64,000 bases of DNA from assembly GCF_000428105.1 (NCBI RefSeq), contig NZ_ATZH01000009.1, forward strand, positions 1-64,000, written 5' to 3'. Below the pieces are notes generated by a model. It was not told the origin of the DNA and did no database searches. It saw only the letters and a list, made by a program, of their open reading frames with translations. The DNA comes from Bacteroides pyogenes DSM 20611 = JCM 6294 (GTDB taxonomy: Bacteria; Bacteroidota; Bacteroidia; Bacteroidales; Bacteroidaceae). Numbering within the stretch: the stretch's first letter is position 1; every line of letters begins with the position of its first letter. Made by a program: the position numbers and the translations under genes. Of the stretch, positions 1-7,734 are shown piece after piece.

Positions 1-205
1 TGTCAATATGGAACGCTTCGGCTGTTATGCTCAAAGCGATGACCTCAAGGTCGGAAAACTTGGGAACTACACCACAACGGGGTATATTTCCGAGCTCATT
101 AACACGATTTCCGGCGAAATCCTTGCAGATTCCGAGAATTCTGACGAAATTTGCTATGAAGTTGCGCATATGCAGATAAATAGTATTCAACGGTTTAGCT
201 ACCAT
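1..205 (-). CDS. IS982-family transposase, N-terminal fragment (runs off the window)
   Basis: The minus strand is open from an ATG at 205 to the window edge. An in-frame ATG at 169 starts the segment that looks like known transposases, reading MRNFIANFVRILGICKDF, followed by a stretch with the residues VVPKFSDLEVIAL. I recall this N-terminal pattern from Bacteroides IS982-family transposases; the DDE catalytic core would lie outside the window. The downstream start at 169 fits the family better than 205. The reading frame is intact as far as can be seen, so this could be a complete element cut only by the window boundary. Family assignment rests on memory of the N-terminus alone. Confidence 0.72.
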   Translation of the reverse strand, partial: MVAKPLNTIYLHMRNFIANFVRILGICKDFAGNRVNELGNIPRCGVVPKFSDLEVIALSITAEAFHID

Positions 206-306
206 TAAATTACTAAAAATCAGTGATATGTGCAACTTTTTCATTTGTAAATATTTAGATTTTTAATTCAACCAACGGGTATATCCAGATTTACTTTATT
301 GCGGGT
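1..306 (-). mobile_element. End of an IS982-type insertion sequence
   Basis: This is the transposase start plus about 100 bp of AT-rich upstream DNA. The likely outer end is at 306, where the minus strand begins ACCCGCAATAAAG, a plausible terminal inverted repeat. The other end and any target duplication are outside the window, so the boundary is a guess. Confidence 0.5.
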
Positions 307-594
307 CATTTACACACGGCCATTTGTTTGTCATTCAAGTTTCTTTTTCATCCGGACTTGGTTCGAGATTAAAGGCGATACATTCCGAATGCTCTTATTA
401 TTCAAATTTACCGGATTCCGACAAGGCTGGAAGTCCACAGGGCTTTCTATTCGTGATTATTATTAGATTCCGACCTCTGAAGAAATGGCCTCAACCTTCT
501 ACAAGAAAGCATAACCGATGGTTTTCTTACTTACCTTTTGTTTCAAGACACGTTATATACAAGTATTCTTCAAAAAGCGGATTGCATCTTTTTC
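307..594. other. Gene-free stretch between IS end and DUF389 gene
   Basis: No convincing gene, promoter or terminator was seen on either strand. The open frames here overlap the DUF389 gene antisense and lack a ribosome binding site or recognisable product. The IS may have inserted in this spacer. Confidence 0.5.
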
Positions 595-1956
595 TTATTC
601 GGCAATCAGCCTCAACTTCTTCGCTCCCAACCGTGCTTTCAGCCAAGCGCCAATCTTTTCTTTCTCGGTATCCGACGGGCGTTTGTTGAATTTCAGTACA
701 GCCAAAGTCAGCGTGTCTGCCTTCATCGAATCTACCCGTGTTTCGACCGAATGCGAAATGGAAAGAGAAGCGATGGACGGATATAGGACTTTCAGTTCGG
801 GAACCAGATCACGCCCGATCGTTTCATACGATTTATATTGTTCGAGGCTGGTTTCGAGTCCTTCTATCTTCCTCTGTTGCTCCAACAGGCGCAACTCACT
901 GTTCTTATAAAAATCTTCCATCACCAATGCGCGTATAGACGAAACATCCACCATCCCGCTGTTCATCCCCTGCAATACAGTCAGTTTGGTATCTTTCAAC
1001 TTATAGTTATCCAGTTTGCTCCGGGCAATGGTAATAGAAGCTTCGGGCACTTCGGGACCTACCAGCACTACCCGTATCTCTTTCTTCTCGTAACTTATTT
1101 TCCTGTCGAGCACCTGAGTGTTCTCAAAGCTCAGTTCCTCATTGACAAAGCGGTTGGCAGAAGCTTCGTAGAAAGTGCTTTTGACGATATCATAAGTAAG
1201 GTACACTGCCGGACACATGGTCAGGACGACTATCCAAATAATATATCTTCGAACTGTTTTCTCCCGCGCCTTGTCTACAAACTCTTTCCGATGGAAATGC
1301 ATCACCCTCACTCCGATAAAAGTAGCCAAGCTGATAAAAACCGAGTTTATGAAATAAAGATAGAAAGCGCCGAAGAAATAAATCAGATTGCCCGAAGCCA
1401 GACCGTATCCCGCCGTACAAAGCGGAGGCATCAGTGCTGTGGCGATGGCTACACCGGGAATCACGTTGCCTTTTTCCTTGGTAGAAAGGGCTACTACACC
1501 TGCCATACCGCCAAACAAACCGATAAACACGTCGTAGATGGTGGGCGAGGTGCGGGCCAGCAGCTCCGAACGGGCTTCCACCAACGGAGTGATGAGGAAG
1601 AAGATGGTAGCAGTGGCTACACTGAAAGCTGTTGTTATCAAGAAACTCTTCAGCGAACGCTTCATCAGTTCGAAGTCGTTCAGACCCACCGAAAGCCCTA
1701 CTCCCATGATAGGCCCCATCAACGGAGAGATAAGCATGGCACCGATAATGACTGCCGTAGAGTTGACATTCAACCCCAGAGAAGCCATGAAAATGGCAAA
1801 GATAAGAATCCACAGGTTAGCGCCTTTAAACTCCACTCCTTTCCGGATGGAATCGACCGTTGCCAACTCATTCTCTCTGTCTTTTCTCAAATCCAAGTAT
1901 TCCTTCAGGAACGACTTGATCGCAAATATTTTCTTATTTTTACTCTCTGCTTCCAT
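595..1956 (-). CDS. DUF389 family integral membrane protein
   Basis: This 453-residue protein has the DUF389 hydrophobic core. After a charged N-terminus (about residues 1-45) come membrane segments containing GANLWILIFAIFMASLGLN and the conserved run NSTAVIIGAMLISPLMGPI. Further helices follow to about residue 250. The C-terminal third is soluble and largely helical, with a coiled-coil-like section around LLEQQRKIEGLETSLEQ. The function of DUF389 proteins is not established; they are widespread inner-membrane proteins. The gene starts 2 bp after the stop of the flippase gene and shares its direction, so the two are probably co-transcribed. The family call is secure; the role is unknown. Confidence 0.88.
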   Translation of the reverse strand: MEAESKNKKIFAIKSFLKEYLDLRKDRENELATVDSIRKGVEFKGANLWILIFAIFMASLGLNVNSTAVIIGAMLISPLMGPIMGVGLSVGLNDFELMKRSLKSFLITTAFSVATATIFFLITPLVEARSELLARTSPTIYDVFIGLFGGMAGVVALSTKEKGNVIPGVAIATALMPPLCTAGYGLASGNLIYFFGAFYLYFINSVFISLATFIGVRVMHFHRKEFVDKAREKTVRRYIIWIVVLTMCPAVYLTYDIVKSTFYEASANRFVNEELSFENTQVLDRKISYEKKEIRVVLVGPEVPEASITIARSKLDNYKLKDTKLTVLQGMNSGMVDVSSIRALVMEDFYKNSELRLLEQQRKIEGLETSLEQYKSYETIGRDLVPELKVLYPSIASLSISHSVETRVDSMKADTLTLAVLKFNKRPSDTEKEKIGAWLKARLGAKKLRLIAE

Positions 1957-1958
1957 AA

Positions 1959-3407
1959 TTATTTTCTTTTTACAAATCGATTGATAAACGGTATTTCACT
2001 CACAGGCATATCCCGCTTGAGGATATAGGCCGCAAACAGCAACAAAAGCAATGTGCGGAAAACCATCCGCAAAAAGAAGTTATCTATGGGCATCCACATG
2101 CCCGCTACATATAAGAGCGCTGTCAGAACGACGTAACAACCTATCCCACGCAAGTCGTATGATATGGGATACTTCTTCTGCCCCACCGCATACGAAAGAA
2201 TCATGGCAACGGCATATCCCGTGAAGCCCGCCCATGCGCAGGCCATATATCCGTACAGGGGAATCAGGAAGATATTCATCAGAATCACTACCGCGCAGGC
2301 AGTGAGCGAGAAGTATGCGCCCCACTTCGTTTCGTCGGTAAGTTTGTACCAGAAAGAAAGGTTGAAGTAAACTCCCATGAAGATTTCGGCAATCATAACG
2401 ATGGGAATCACACGAAGCCCTTCCCAATAGTCGCGCCCGATGAGGTAGCGAAGAATGTCCAGATAGAACATCACCGCCAGAAAAGCGAGCAGGGTGAAGA
2501 TAATGAAGAACTTCATCGCCTGCGCATACATCCGCTTATTGTCTTTCTCCCGGCTTTTGCCGAATACAAAAGGCTCGTACGCAAAACGGAAAGCCTGCGT
2601 AAACATGGCCATAATCATGGCTATCTTGCTGGTGGCTCCATAGATGCCGAGCTGGACGGATGCTTCGGTTTCATCGGGATAGACGAAAGGAAAGATAATC
2701 TTGTCCGCCACCTGATTGAGGATACCTGCAATGCCCAATATGAGTATCGGGAACGAATAACGCAACATCCGCTTCATCAACGGACGATCTATGCAATAAC
2801 GGAAGTCGCGGAATTCGGGAATCAGCCCCAGCATGACGATGAAGGAGCAGATGAGGTTGATAAGGAACGCAGCTCCTACGTCCGTACCTTTCAGTATCAC
2901 AAAATAGATGATATTGAGTGTGATGCTGAGGAAGATAAACAGCAACTTCAGTCCGGCAAACTTAAGCGGACGCTGCTTGTATCGGAGATAAGCGAACGGA
3001 ACCGCCTGTATGGCGTCCATGGAAATCACAATCAGCATCATCCCCAGATACCACGGGTGGTCGGCGTAACGCAGCAATCCGGCTATGGGGCGGAGGAAAA
3101 CCATGCAAAGCAACAGAAAGCCGATGGAGACCGTGCTTACCATAAGCAGCGACACGGAATATACGCGGTTCGGATCGTCTTCTCCTTTGTTGGCATAACG
3201 GAAGAAGGTCGTTTCCATGCCGAAGGTAAGCATCACGAGCAGCAGAGCCACAATGGCGTACATATTGGTGATGATTCCGTATCCTCCGCCGGAAGCGGGC
3301 AATGAAAGAGCATAAATGGGAACCAGAAGGTAGTTCAGAAACTTTCCGATAATACTGCTGGCCCCGTATATGGCGGTATCTTTAGCTAACGATTTTAAAT
3401 TCCCCAT
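1959..3407 (-). CDS. Polysaccharide/O-antigen flippase-like protein (Wzx/MATE-like)
   Basis: This 482-residue, very hydrophobic protein has about 12-14 predicted membrane spans. The N-terminus (KDTAIYGASSIIGKFLNYLL, then a P-Y motif) is typical of the polysaccharide-biosynthesis branch of the MVF/MATE superfamily, as is METTFFRYANK near residue 65. Members flip lipid-linked glycan units across the inner membrane. No glycosyltransferase cluster surrounds it, so it is an isolated flippase gene. It ends 2 bp before DUF389 and lies 300 bp downstream of ruvB on the same strand. Substrate cannot be read from sequence. Confidence 0.85.
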   Translation of the reverse strand: MGNLKSLAKDTAIYGASSIIGKFLNYLLVPIYALSLPASGGGYGIITNMYAIVALLLVMLTFGMETTFFRYANKGEDDPNRVYSVSLLMVSTVSIGFLLLCMVFLRPIAGLLRYADHPWYLGMMLIVISMDAIQAVPFAYLRYKQRPLKFAGLKLLFIFLSITLNIIYFVILKGTDVGAAFLINLICSFIVMLGLIPEFRDFRYCIDRPLMKRMLRYSFPILILGIAGILNQVADKIIFPFVYPDETEASVQLGIYGATSKIAMIMAMFTQAFRFAYEPFVFGKSREKDNKRMYAQAMKFFIIFTLLAFLAVMFYLDILRYLIGRDYWEGLRVIPIVMIAEIFMGVYFNLSFWYKLTDETKWGAYFSLTACAVVILMNIFLIPLYGYMACAWAGFTGYAVAMILSYAVGQKKYPISYDLRGIGCYVVLTALLYVAGMWMPIDNFFLRMVFRTLLLLLFAAYILKRDMPVSEIPFINRFVKRK

Positions 3408-3707
3408 ATTGTACTTTACACGTTATATGCAGCCTTGAGCTGCCGGTCATCAGGCGATGCTTGCGGTGGGACTTGCAAAAGCAAGGCTGCCGAAGGCATT
3501 GCCCTTTCTATCTAAAAACCTGCTGCCTCTTTCAGGCCGGAAGAAGCGGTACTTTTCCCGGTTCCGGGATTTCCGGATGCAGCATTGTCGTAAGTTGCCT
3601 GAAGAGAGAGCGTTGTTTGCTCAAACCCGGTATCCTCAGACGCACTGTTATCACGAATGTCTGAAAAGCAAGTGTTGCTTCTCTCCGCTTCTGTCCTGTA
3701 GACAAAA
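3408..3707. other. Spacer between ruvB and the flippase gene
   Basis: This 300-bp stretch has no convincing gene. Short overlapping frames exist on both strands, but none has a recognisable product. I did not find a clear TAnnTTTG promoter on the minus strand for the flippase gene, so it may be read through from ruvB. Confidence 0.4.
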
Positions 3708-4736
3708 TCAATCGGCAAAAAGCGTTTGCTGACTGCTGTACAGGCTGCGTCCCAAATGCTTATAGGCAAGCTCCGTCACCTCCCTGCCGCGCGGTGTACG
3801 CTTCATAAAACCCTCTTTGATGAGGAAAGGCTCATAGACCTCCTCGATGGTTCCGGCGTCTTCGCCCAGCGCGGTAGCGATGGTAGTCAGCCCCACAGGA
3901 CCTCCTTTAAACTTGTCGATAATGGTGCACAGAATCTTGTTGTCTATCTCGTCGAGCCCGTAGCGGTCGATGTTCAGCGCTTCGAGCGAGAACCGGGCAA
4001 TGTCCGTATCGATGGAGCCCGTCCCTTTCACTTGCGCAAAGTCCCGCACACGGCGAAGCAGGGCATTGGCTATACGCGGAGTGCCGCGGCTGCGCGACGC
4101 TATTTCCGACGCTGCAGGAATGGAGCAAGGCACATCGAGGATGGAAGCGGAACGGCGGATGATCGTACTCAGCACATCGTCGTCGTAATACTCCAAGTGC
4201 AGATTGATGCCGAAACGCGCGCGAAGCGGAGCCGTAAGCAACCCGCTGCGTGTGGTTGCGCCCACAAGCGTGAAAGGACTCAGGTCGATCTGGATGCTGC
4301 GCGCCGAAGGACCTTTGTCTATCATGATGTCGATGCGGTAATCTTCCATAGCGGAATACAGATACTCCTCCACCACGGGCGACAGCCGGTGAATCTCGTC
4401 GATGAAGAGCACATCGTTCGGTTCGAGGCTGGTGAGGACTCCTGCCAAATCGCCCGGTTTGTCGAGCACAGGCCCCGAAGTGATTTTAAAACCCACACCC
4501 AGTTCGTTGGCAATGATGTTCGAAAGCGTCGTTTTACCCAATCCGGGAGGTCCGTGAAGCAGCACGTGGTCGAGCGCTTCTCCGCGCAAACGGGCCGCCT
4601 TCACAAAGATGCGAAGGTTGTCCACCACCTTGTCCTGTCCGCTGAAGTCTTCAAAACTCAACGGGCGAAGAGCGTTCTCAAAGTCGCGCTCTTTCGGACT
4701 GAGCTGATGGTTGCGTATATCGAAATCTTCTTCCAT
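3708..4736 (-). CDS. ruvB: Holliday junction branch migration helicase RuvB
   Basis: RuvB is the AAA+ motor that works with RuvA to drive branch migration in recombinational repair. From the ATG at 4736 the protein is 342 residues, the normal family length. It has [11 protein letters not shown] near the N-terminus, Walker [10 protein letters not shown] at 62-70, Walker [10 protein letters not shown], the sensor segment GATTRSG, the arginine-finger region [17 protein letters not shown], and a C-terminal winged-helix domain ending near [16 protein letters not shown]. The frame stays open upstream to 4916, but that extension runs into the TATATA repeat array and past the promoter-like element, so it is rejected. 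No ruvA or ruvC is in the window. Confidence 0.97.
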   Translation of the reverse strand: MEEDFDIRNHQLSPKERDFENALRPLSFEDFSGQDKVVDNLRIFVKAARLRGEALDHVLLHGPPGLGKTTLSNIIANELGVGFKITSGPVLDKPGDLAGVLTSLEPNDVLFIDEIHRLSPVVEEYLYSAMEDYRIDIMIDKGPSARSIQIDLSPFTLVGATTRSGLLTAPLRARFGINLHLEYYDDDVLSTIIRRSASILDVPCSIPAASEIASRSRGTPRIANALLRRVRDFAQVKGTGSIDTDIARFSLEALNIDRYGLDEIDNKILCTIIDKFKGGPVGLTTIATALGEDAGTIEEVYEPFLIKEGFMKRTPRGREVTELAYKHLGRSLYSSQQTLFAD

Positions 4737-4764
4737 GTCTTTTCTATCCAAGTATCTAACCGGA

Positions 4765-4772
4765 CAAAGATA
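4765..4772 (-). promoter_or_regulatory. Bacteroides-type -7 element for ruvB
   Basis: The minus strand reads TATCTTTG, an exact match to TAnnTTTG, about 29 bp upstream of the chosen ruvB start. No clear -33 TTTG was seen at the expected spacing. It supports the start at 4736. Confidence 0.6.
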
Positions 4773-4857
4773 AGGAATTTCGCACGAAACGGATAATATG
4801 TATCGCAATTTATTGCAGAAGGCGGGAGCGAGCATTGCAGAAGCAGTCATCGTACAG

Positions 4858-5026
4858 GGTATATACCCCCCTCGTGGTGAACATATATATCCACCGTGGT
4901 GAGTATATATACTCATCCCCCATGACTATATATGGCTACCACGCTGAGTATATATGGCTACCACCCATGACTATATATGCTCATCACCCATGACCATATA
5001 TGTATCCGACACACGCCCATATATAC
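4858..5026. repeat. 22-23 bp TATATA palindromic repeat array (locus A)
   Basis: Eight degenerate units have TATATA cores beginning near 4860, 4884, 4904, 4927, 4949, 4972, 4996 and 5019, spaced 20-24 bp. A typical unit is TATATATGGCTACCACCCA (4949-4967). The minus strand of 4956-4979 matches 35568-35591 of locus C exactly over 24 bp. The array fills the space between the divergent ruvB and nucleoside-gate promoters. There is no unique spacer sequence between units, so this is not CRISPR. I do not recognise the family. Confidence 0.85.
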
Positions 5027-5102
5027 GTGCCTCGAAAGCAAAACATACCCTCCGGAGAGGTTTCAATCACCGCCTCTTATACCATATTTCAAAACTTATC
5101 GC

Positions 5103-5110
5103 TACATTTG
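5103..5110 (+). promoter_or_regulatory. Bacteroides-type -7 element for the nucleoside-gate gene
   Basis: The sequence TACATTTG matches TAnnTTTG and ends 28 bp before the ATG at 5139. A weak -33 (TTTC) may lie upstream. This places the promoter just after repeat array A. Confidence 0.55.
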
Positions 5111-5138
5111 TCGCAGTATATTTATCGACACACCGCTT

Positions 5139-6371
5139 ATGGTATTAAATTACATCTGGATCGGCTTCTTCGTCATAGCCTTCATCATCGCCTGTTGCCG
5201 GGTAGTGTTCATGGGAGATACGGAGATATTCACCGCCATCATGAACTCCACGTTCGACTCGTCGAAGACGGCGTTCGAAATCTCGCTCGGACTGACGGGA
5301 GTGCTGGCTCTATGGATGGGAGTGATGAAGATCGGCGAACGGAGCGGACTTATCGAATCGCTGTCACGCTTCCTGAGCCCGGTGCTTTGCAGGCTTTTCC
5401 CCGACATCCCGAAAGGACATCCCGTGCTGGGTTCCATCTTCATGAACATGTCCGCCAATATGCTGGGGCTCGACAATGCCGCCACACCGATGGGGCTGAA
5501 GGCGATGAAAGAGCTTCAGGAGCTGAATCCGCAGAAAGATACGGCTTCGAATCCGATGATCATGTTTCTGGTGATCAACACTTCGGGACTGATACTCATT
5601 CCCGTCAGCATCATGGTGTATCGGGCGCAGATGGGTGCGGCACAGCCGACAGACGTCTTTATCCCGGTTCTGATAAGCACGTTCGTCTCCACGCTGATGG
5701 GGGTTGTTGCGGTGAGCATCGCCCAGAGAATCAACCTCATCAATAAACCGATACTCATCCTGATGGGAGCGGTCAGCCTGTTTTTTGCCGCACTCATCTG
5801 GGTGTTCCTGCATATCTCACGCCAAGCAATGGGTACTTACTCCACGCTGACAGCCAACGTGATTCTGTTCGGTGTCATCGTACTGTTCATCCTGACGGGA
5901 GTACGCAAAAAGATCAACGTATACGACGCTTTTGTCGACGGGGCGAAAGACGGATTCACCACCGCCGTACGCATCATTCCCTATCTGGTGGCTTTTCTGG
6001 TTGCCATCGCCGTCTTCCGCACATCGGGAGCAATGGATTATATGGTCGGCGGCATCGCATCTGTTGCCGGATGGTTCGGACTCGATACGCAGTTTGCGGG
6101 CGCTCTGCCCACGGGGTTGATGAAATCGCTCAGCGGCAGCGGAGCCAACGGGCTGATGATAGACACCATGAAGGAGCTGGGAGCCGACTCTTTCGTGGGG
6201 CGCATGAGTTGTGTGGTACGGGGAGCCTCGGACACCACGTTCTACATCCTTGCCGTTTATTTCGGCAGCGTGGGCATCACACGCACACGAAACGCAGTGA
6301 CCTGCGGACTCATTGCCGACATTTCGGGAGTAATCGCCGCCATCCTTATCAGTTATTTATTTTTCTATTAA
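5139..6371 (+). CDS. Nucleoside recognition (Gate) domain membrane protein, SpmA/SpmB-like fusion
   Basis: From the ATG at 5139 this is a 410-residue polytopic membrane protein. The N-terminal half resembles SpmA (FDSSKTAFEISLGLTGVLAL, then NMLGLDNAATPMGLKAMKEL). The C-terminal half resembles SpmB (DGAKDGFTTAVRIIPYLVA, then GALPTGLMKSLSGSGANGLM, and RGASDTTFYILAVYFGSVG). Each half carries a Gate domain, as in nucleoside transporters. Despite the 'spore maturation' label, Bacteroides do not sporulate, and the substrate is unknown. The frame extends upstream to 4977 through the repeat array and the promoter-like element; that extension is rejected. ybeY follows after 18 bp, so the two are probably one operon. 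Confidence 0.85.
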   Translation: MVLNYIWIGFFVIAFIIACCRVVFMGDTEIFTAIMNSTFDSSKTAFEISLGLTGVLALWMGVMKIGERSGLIESLSRFLSPVLCRLFPDIPKGHPVLGSIFMNMSANMLGLDNAATPMGLKAMKELQELNPQKDTASNPMIMFLVINTSGLILIPVSIMVYRAQMGAAQPTDVFIPVLISTFVSTLMGVVAVSIAQRINLINKPILILMGAVSLFFAALIWVFLHISRQAMGTYSTLTANVILFGVIVLFILTGVRKKINVYDAFVDGAKDGFTTAVRIIPYLVAFLVAIAVFRTSGAMDYMVGGIASVAGWFGLDTQFAGALPTGLMKSLSGSGANGLMIDTMKELGADSFVGRMSCVVRGASDTTFYILAVYFGSVGITRTRNAVTCGLIADISGVIAAILISYLFFY

Positions 6372-6389
6372 CCATTTATACGCTTTATC

Positions 6390-6836
6390 ATGGCTGTAAC
6401 TTATCAAACGGAAGGCACAAAGATGCCCGATATCAGAAAACGAGAAACTACCGAATGGATCCGGCAAGTGGCCGCTTCGTACGGGAAACGGTTGGGAGAG
6501 ATTGCTTACATCTTTTGCTCGGACGAGAAGATTCTGGAGGTGAACCGCCGGTATCTCGAACACGATTACTATACGGACATCATTACATTCGACTATTGCG
6601 AGGGCAACCGTCTTTCGGGCGATTTGTTCATCAGCCTGGACACCATACGCACCAATGCCGAACAGTTCGGCACATCGTACGAAGACGAGCTGCACCGCGT
6701 CATCATCCACGGCATCCTGCACCTTTGCGGCATCAACGACAAGGGACCGGGCGAACGGGAGCTGATGGAAGCCGCCGAGAACAAAGCGCTCGCCATGCGA
6801 GATAAAGGAGACAGCAATCCGACGCACTTGCCATGA
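6390..6836 (+). CDS. ybeY: Endoribonuclease/rRNA maturation factor YbeY
   Basis: YbeY is a metal-dependent single-strand endoribonuclease needed for 16S rRNA 3'-end maturation and ribosome quality control. The 148-residue protein has the family core: EVNRRYLEHDYYTDIITFDY, then GDLFISLDTI, then the zinc-binding motif HGILHLCGINDKGPGER with three metal-ligand histidines/aspartate. Length is normal. It starts 18 bp after the nucleoside-gate gene. Confidence 0.95.
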   Translation: MAVTYQTEGTKMPDIRKRETTEWIRQVAASYGKRLGEIAYIFCSDEKILEVNRRYLEHDYYTDIITFDYCEGNRLSGDLFISLDTIRTNAEQFGTSYEDELHRVIIHGILHLCGINDKGPGERELMEAAENKALAMRDKGDSNPTHLP

Positions 6837-6864
6837 ACGAAAAAGAAGGGCCGTCGAAACGAAC

Positions 6865-7000
6865 ATAAGACAAGCCCCTACTATTATAAAGCGAAACAGT
6901 GAAAACGACATAAAAGAGCGCCAGAATCTTTATCGACAAACCTTTACTATTATAAAACGGAACGCTGCCAAAGGATATAAAGTTCTTTCCCCTTCAGACT
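6865..7000. repeat. Degenerate tandem duplication, 66-bp period
   Basis: The word ACTATTATAAA begins at 6880 and again at 6946, exactly 66 bp apart. The match extends, with substitutions, from GACAA upstream to ATAAA downstream in both copies. It lies just after ybeY and is non-coding. Confidence 0.6.
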
Positions 7001-7111
7001 TTCCACGATTTATGCGTATCCCTGCTGATATTCCGCTGAGCTGTAATAATTACTCCTCGAAGAGATCTAACGCAAAGGCACAAAAAAAGAGCGAACAACT
7101 CCGCCCCTCAG

Positions 7112-7146
7112 AAAAGAATCCCCCATGAATGGGATTCTTTTTTTTC
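7112..7146 (+). terminator. Intrinsic terminator
   Basis: The stem AAGAATCCC (7114-7122) pairs with GGGATTCTT (7131-7139) round an 8-nt loop and is followed by a long T-run. It would end the nucleoside-gate/ybeY transcript. Confidence 0.85.
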
Positions 7147-7322
7147 ATCTTAATTGTTACCTGAAAAACGATCTTCTACTAATACCTAATACTCAAAACA
7201 ATCTTCACTCAAATCAAATCTGAAGCTCAATACTTCAACGGTTAAACTAATACCATTATCGTTTTTACTTTTCCTAATACCTGATACTTATATTTATCTA
7301 ATACCTAAAAATCGAAGCGGTT

Positions 7323-7568
7323 TCACAACCACGATGTAAAATTATGATTGTTTCGGAGAAACGCCAAACTTAAAGCCCCCAAAATGATTCTCGGCATCGT
7401 TTTATTGACATAAATCAACTTTCGGCGTCTATTACGGTAGAAAAACGAATCGAGAGAAAAACGACATAAAGAAATTAGTACGCCCAAAATAAGAGCAAAA
7501 AGAAAACAATAAAAGAATCCGATAGACAAAAGCACTACAAACAGAGTATCCGACAGGCAATCAATCAT
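7323..7568 (-). CDS. Small hypothetical membrane protein (doubtful)
   Basis: An 81-residue frame starts at an ATG at 7568, with one strong hydrophobic segment (LFVVLLSIGFFYCFLFALIL) followed by a basic stretch (FFYRNRRRKLIY). I do not recognise it. A TAATTTTG element (exact TAnnTTTG) lies on the minus strand about 10 bp upstream of the ATG, which would give an almost leaderless message. It is divergent from mnmG. The open frame continues upstream into mnmG, but that part is an antisense shadow. The region could equally be non-coding. Confidence 0.3.
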   Translation of the reverse strand: MIDCLSDTLFVVLLSIGFFYCFLFALILGVLISLCRFSLDSFFYRNRRRKLIYVNKTMPRIILGALSLAFLRNNHNFTSWL

Positions 7569-7670
7569 TTTAAAATGCAAAATTACGGCGTTTTTTGCTC
7601 TCCCCTTACTTCCCGTCCGAAATTTCGGCAGCAAAACCGAGCGAAAGATGAAACTCTCACAACTTTTCCG

Positions 7671-7678
7671 TAACTTTG
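7671..7678 (+). promoter_or_regulatory. Bacteroides-type -7 element for mnmG
   Basis: The sequence TAACTTTG matches TAnnTTTG and lies 56 bp before the mnmG ATG. No matching -33 TTTG was found. Confidence 0.55.
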
Positions 7679-7734
7679 CAGCGTTGTGATAATAATAAAC
7701 AATAAATAAAGGTAATAAGGAAAAATCATACAAC

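Larger units (their letters stand above)
6837..7322. other. Gene-free spacer downstream of ybeY
   Basis: This spacer holds a degenerate 66-bp duplication (6865-7000), a strong terminator (7112-7146) and, at 7175-7310, four loose copies of the short word CTAATACC. No protein gene is supported. Confidence 0.5.

Noticed and set aside
838-2028. 396-codon plus-strand frame opposite DUF389
   Set aside because: It is an antisense shadow of a clear DUF389 gene.
3726-4796. Long plus-strand frame opposite ruvB
   Set aside because: It is an antisense shadow of a clear RuvB gene, with a His/Arg-rich unrecognisable product.
4858-5026. CRISPR array at the TATATA repeats
   Set aside because: Units of 22-23 bp follow one another with no unique spacers, and no cas genes are present.
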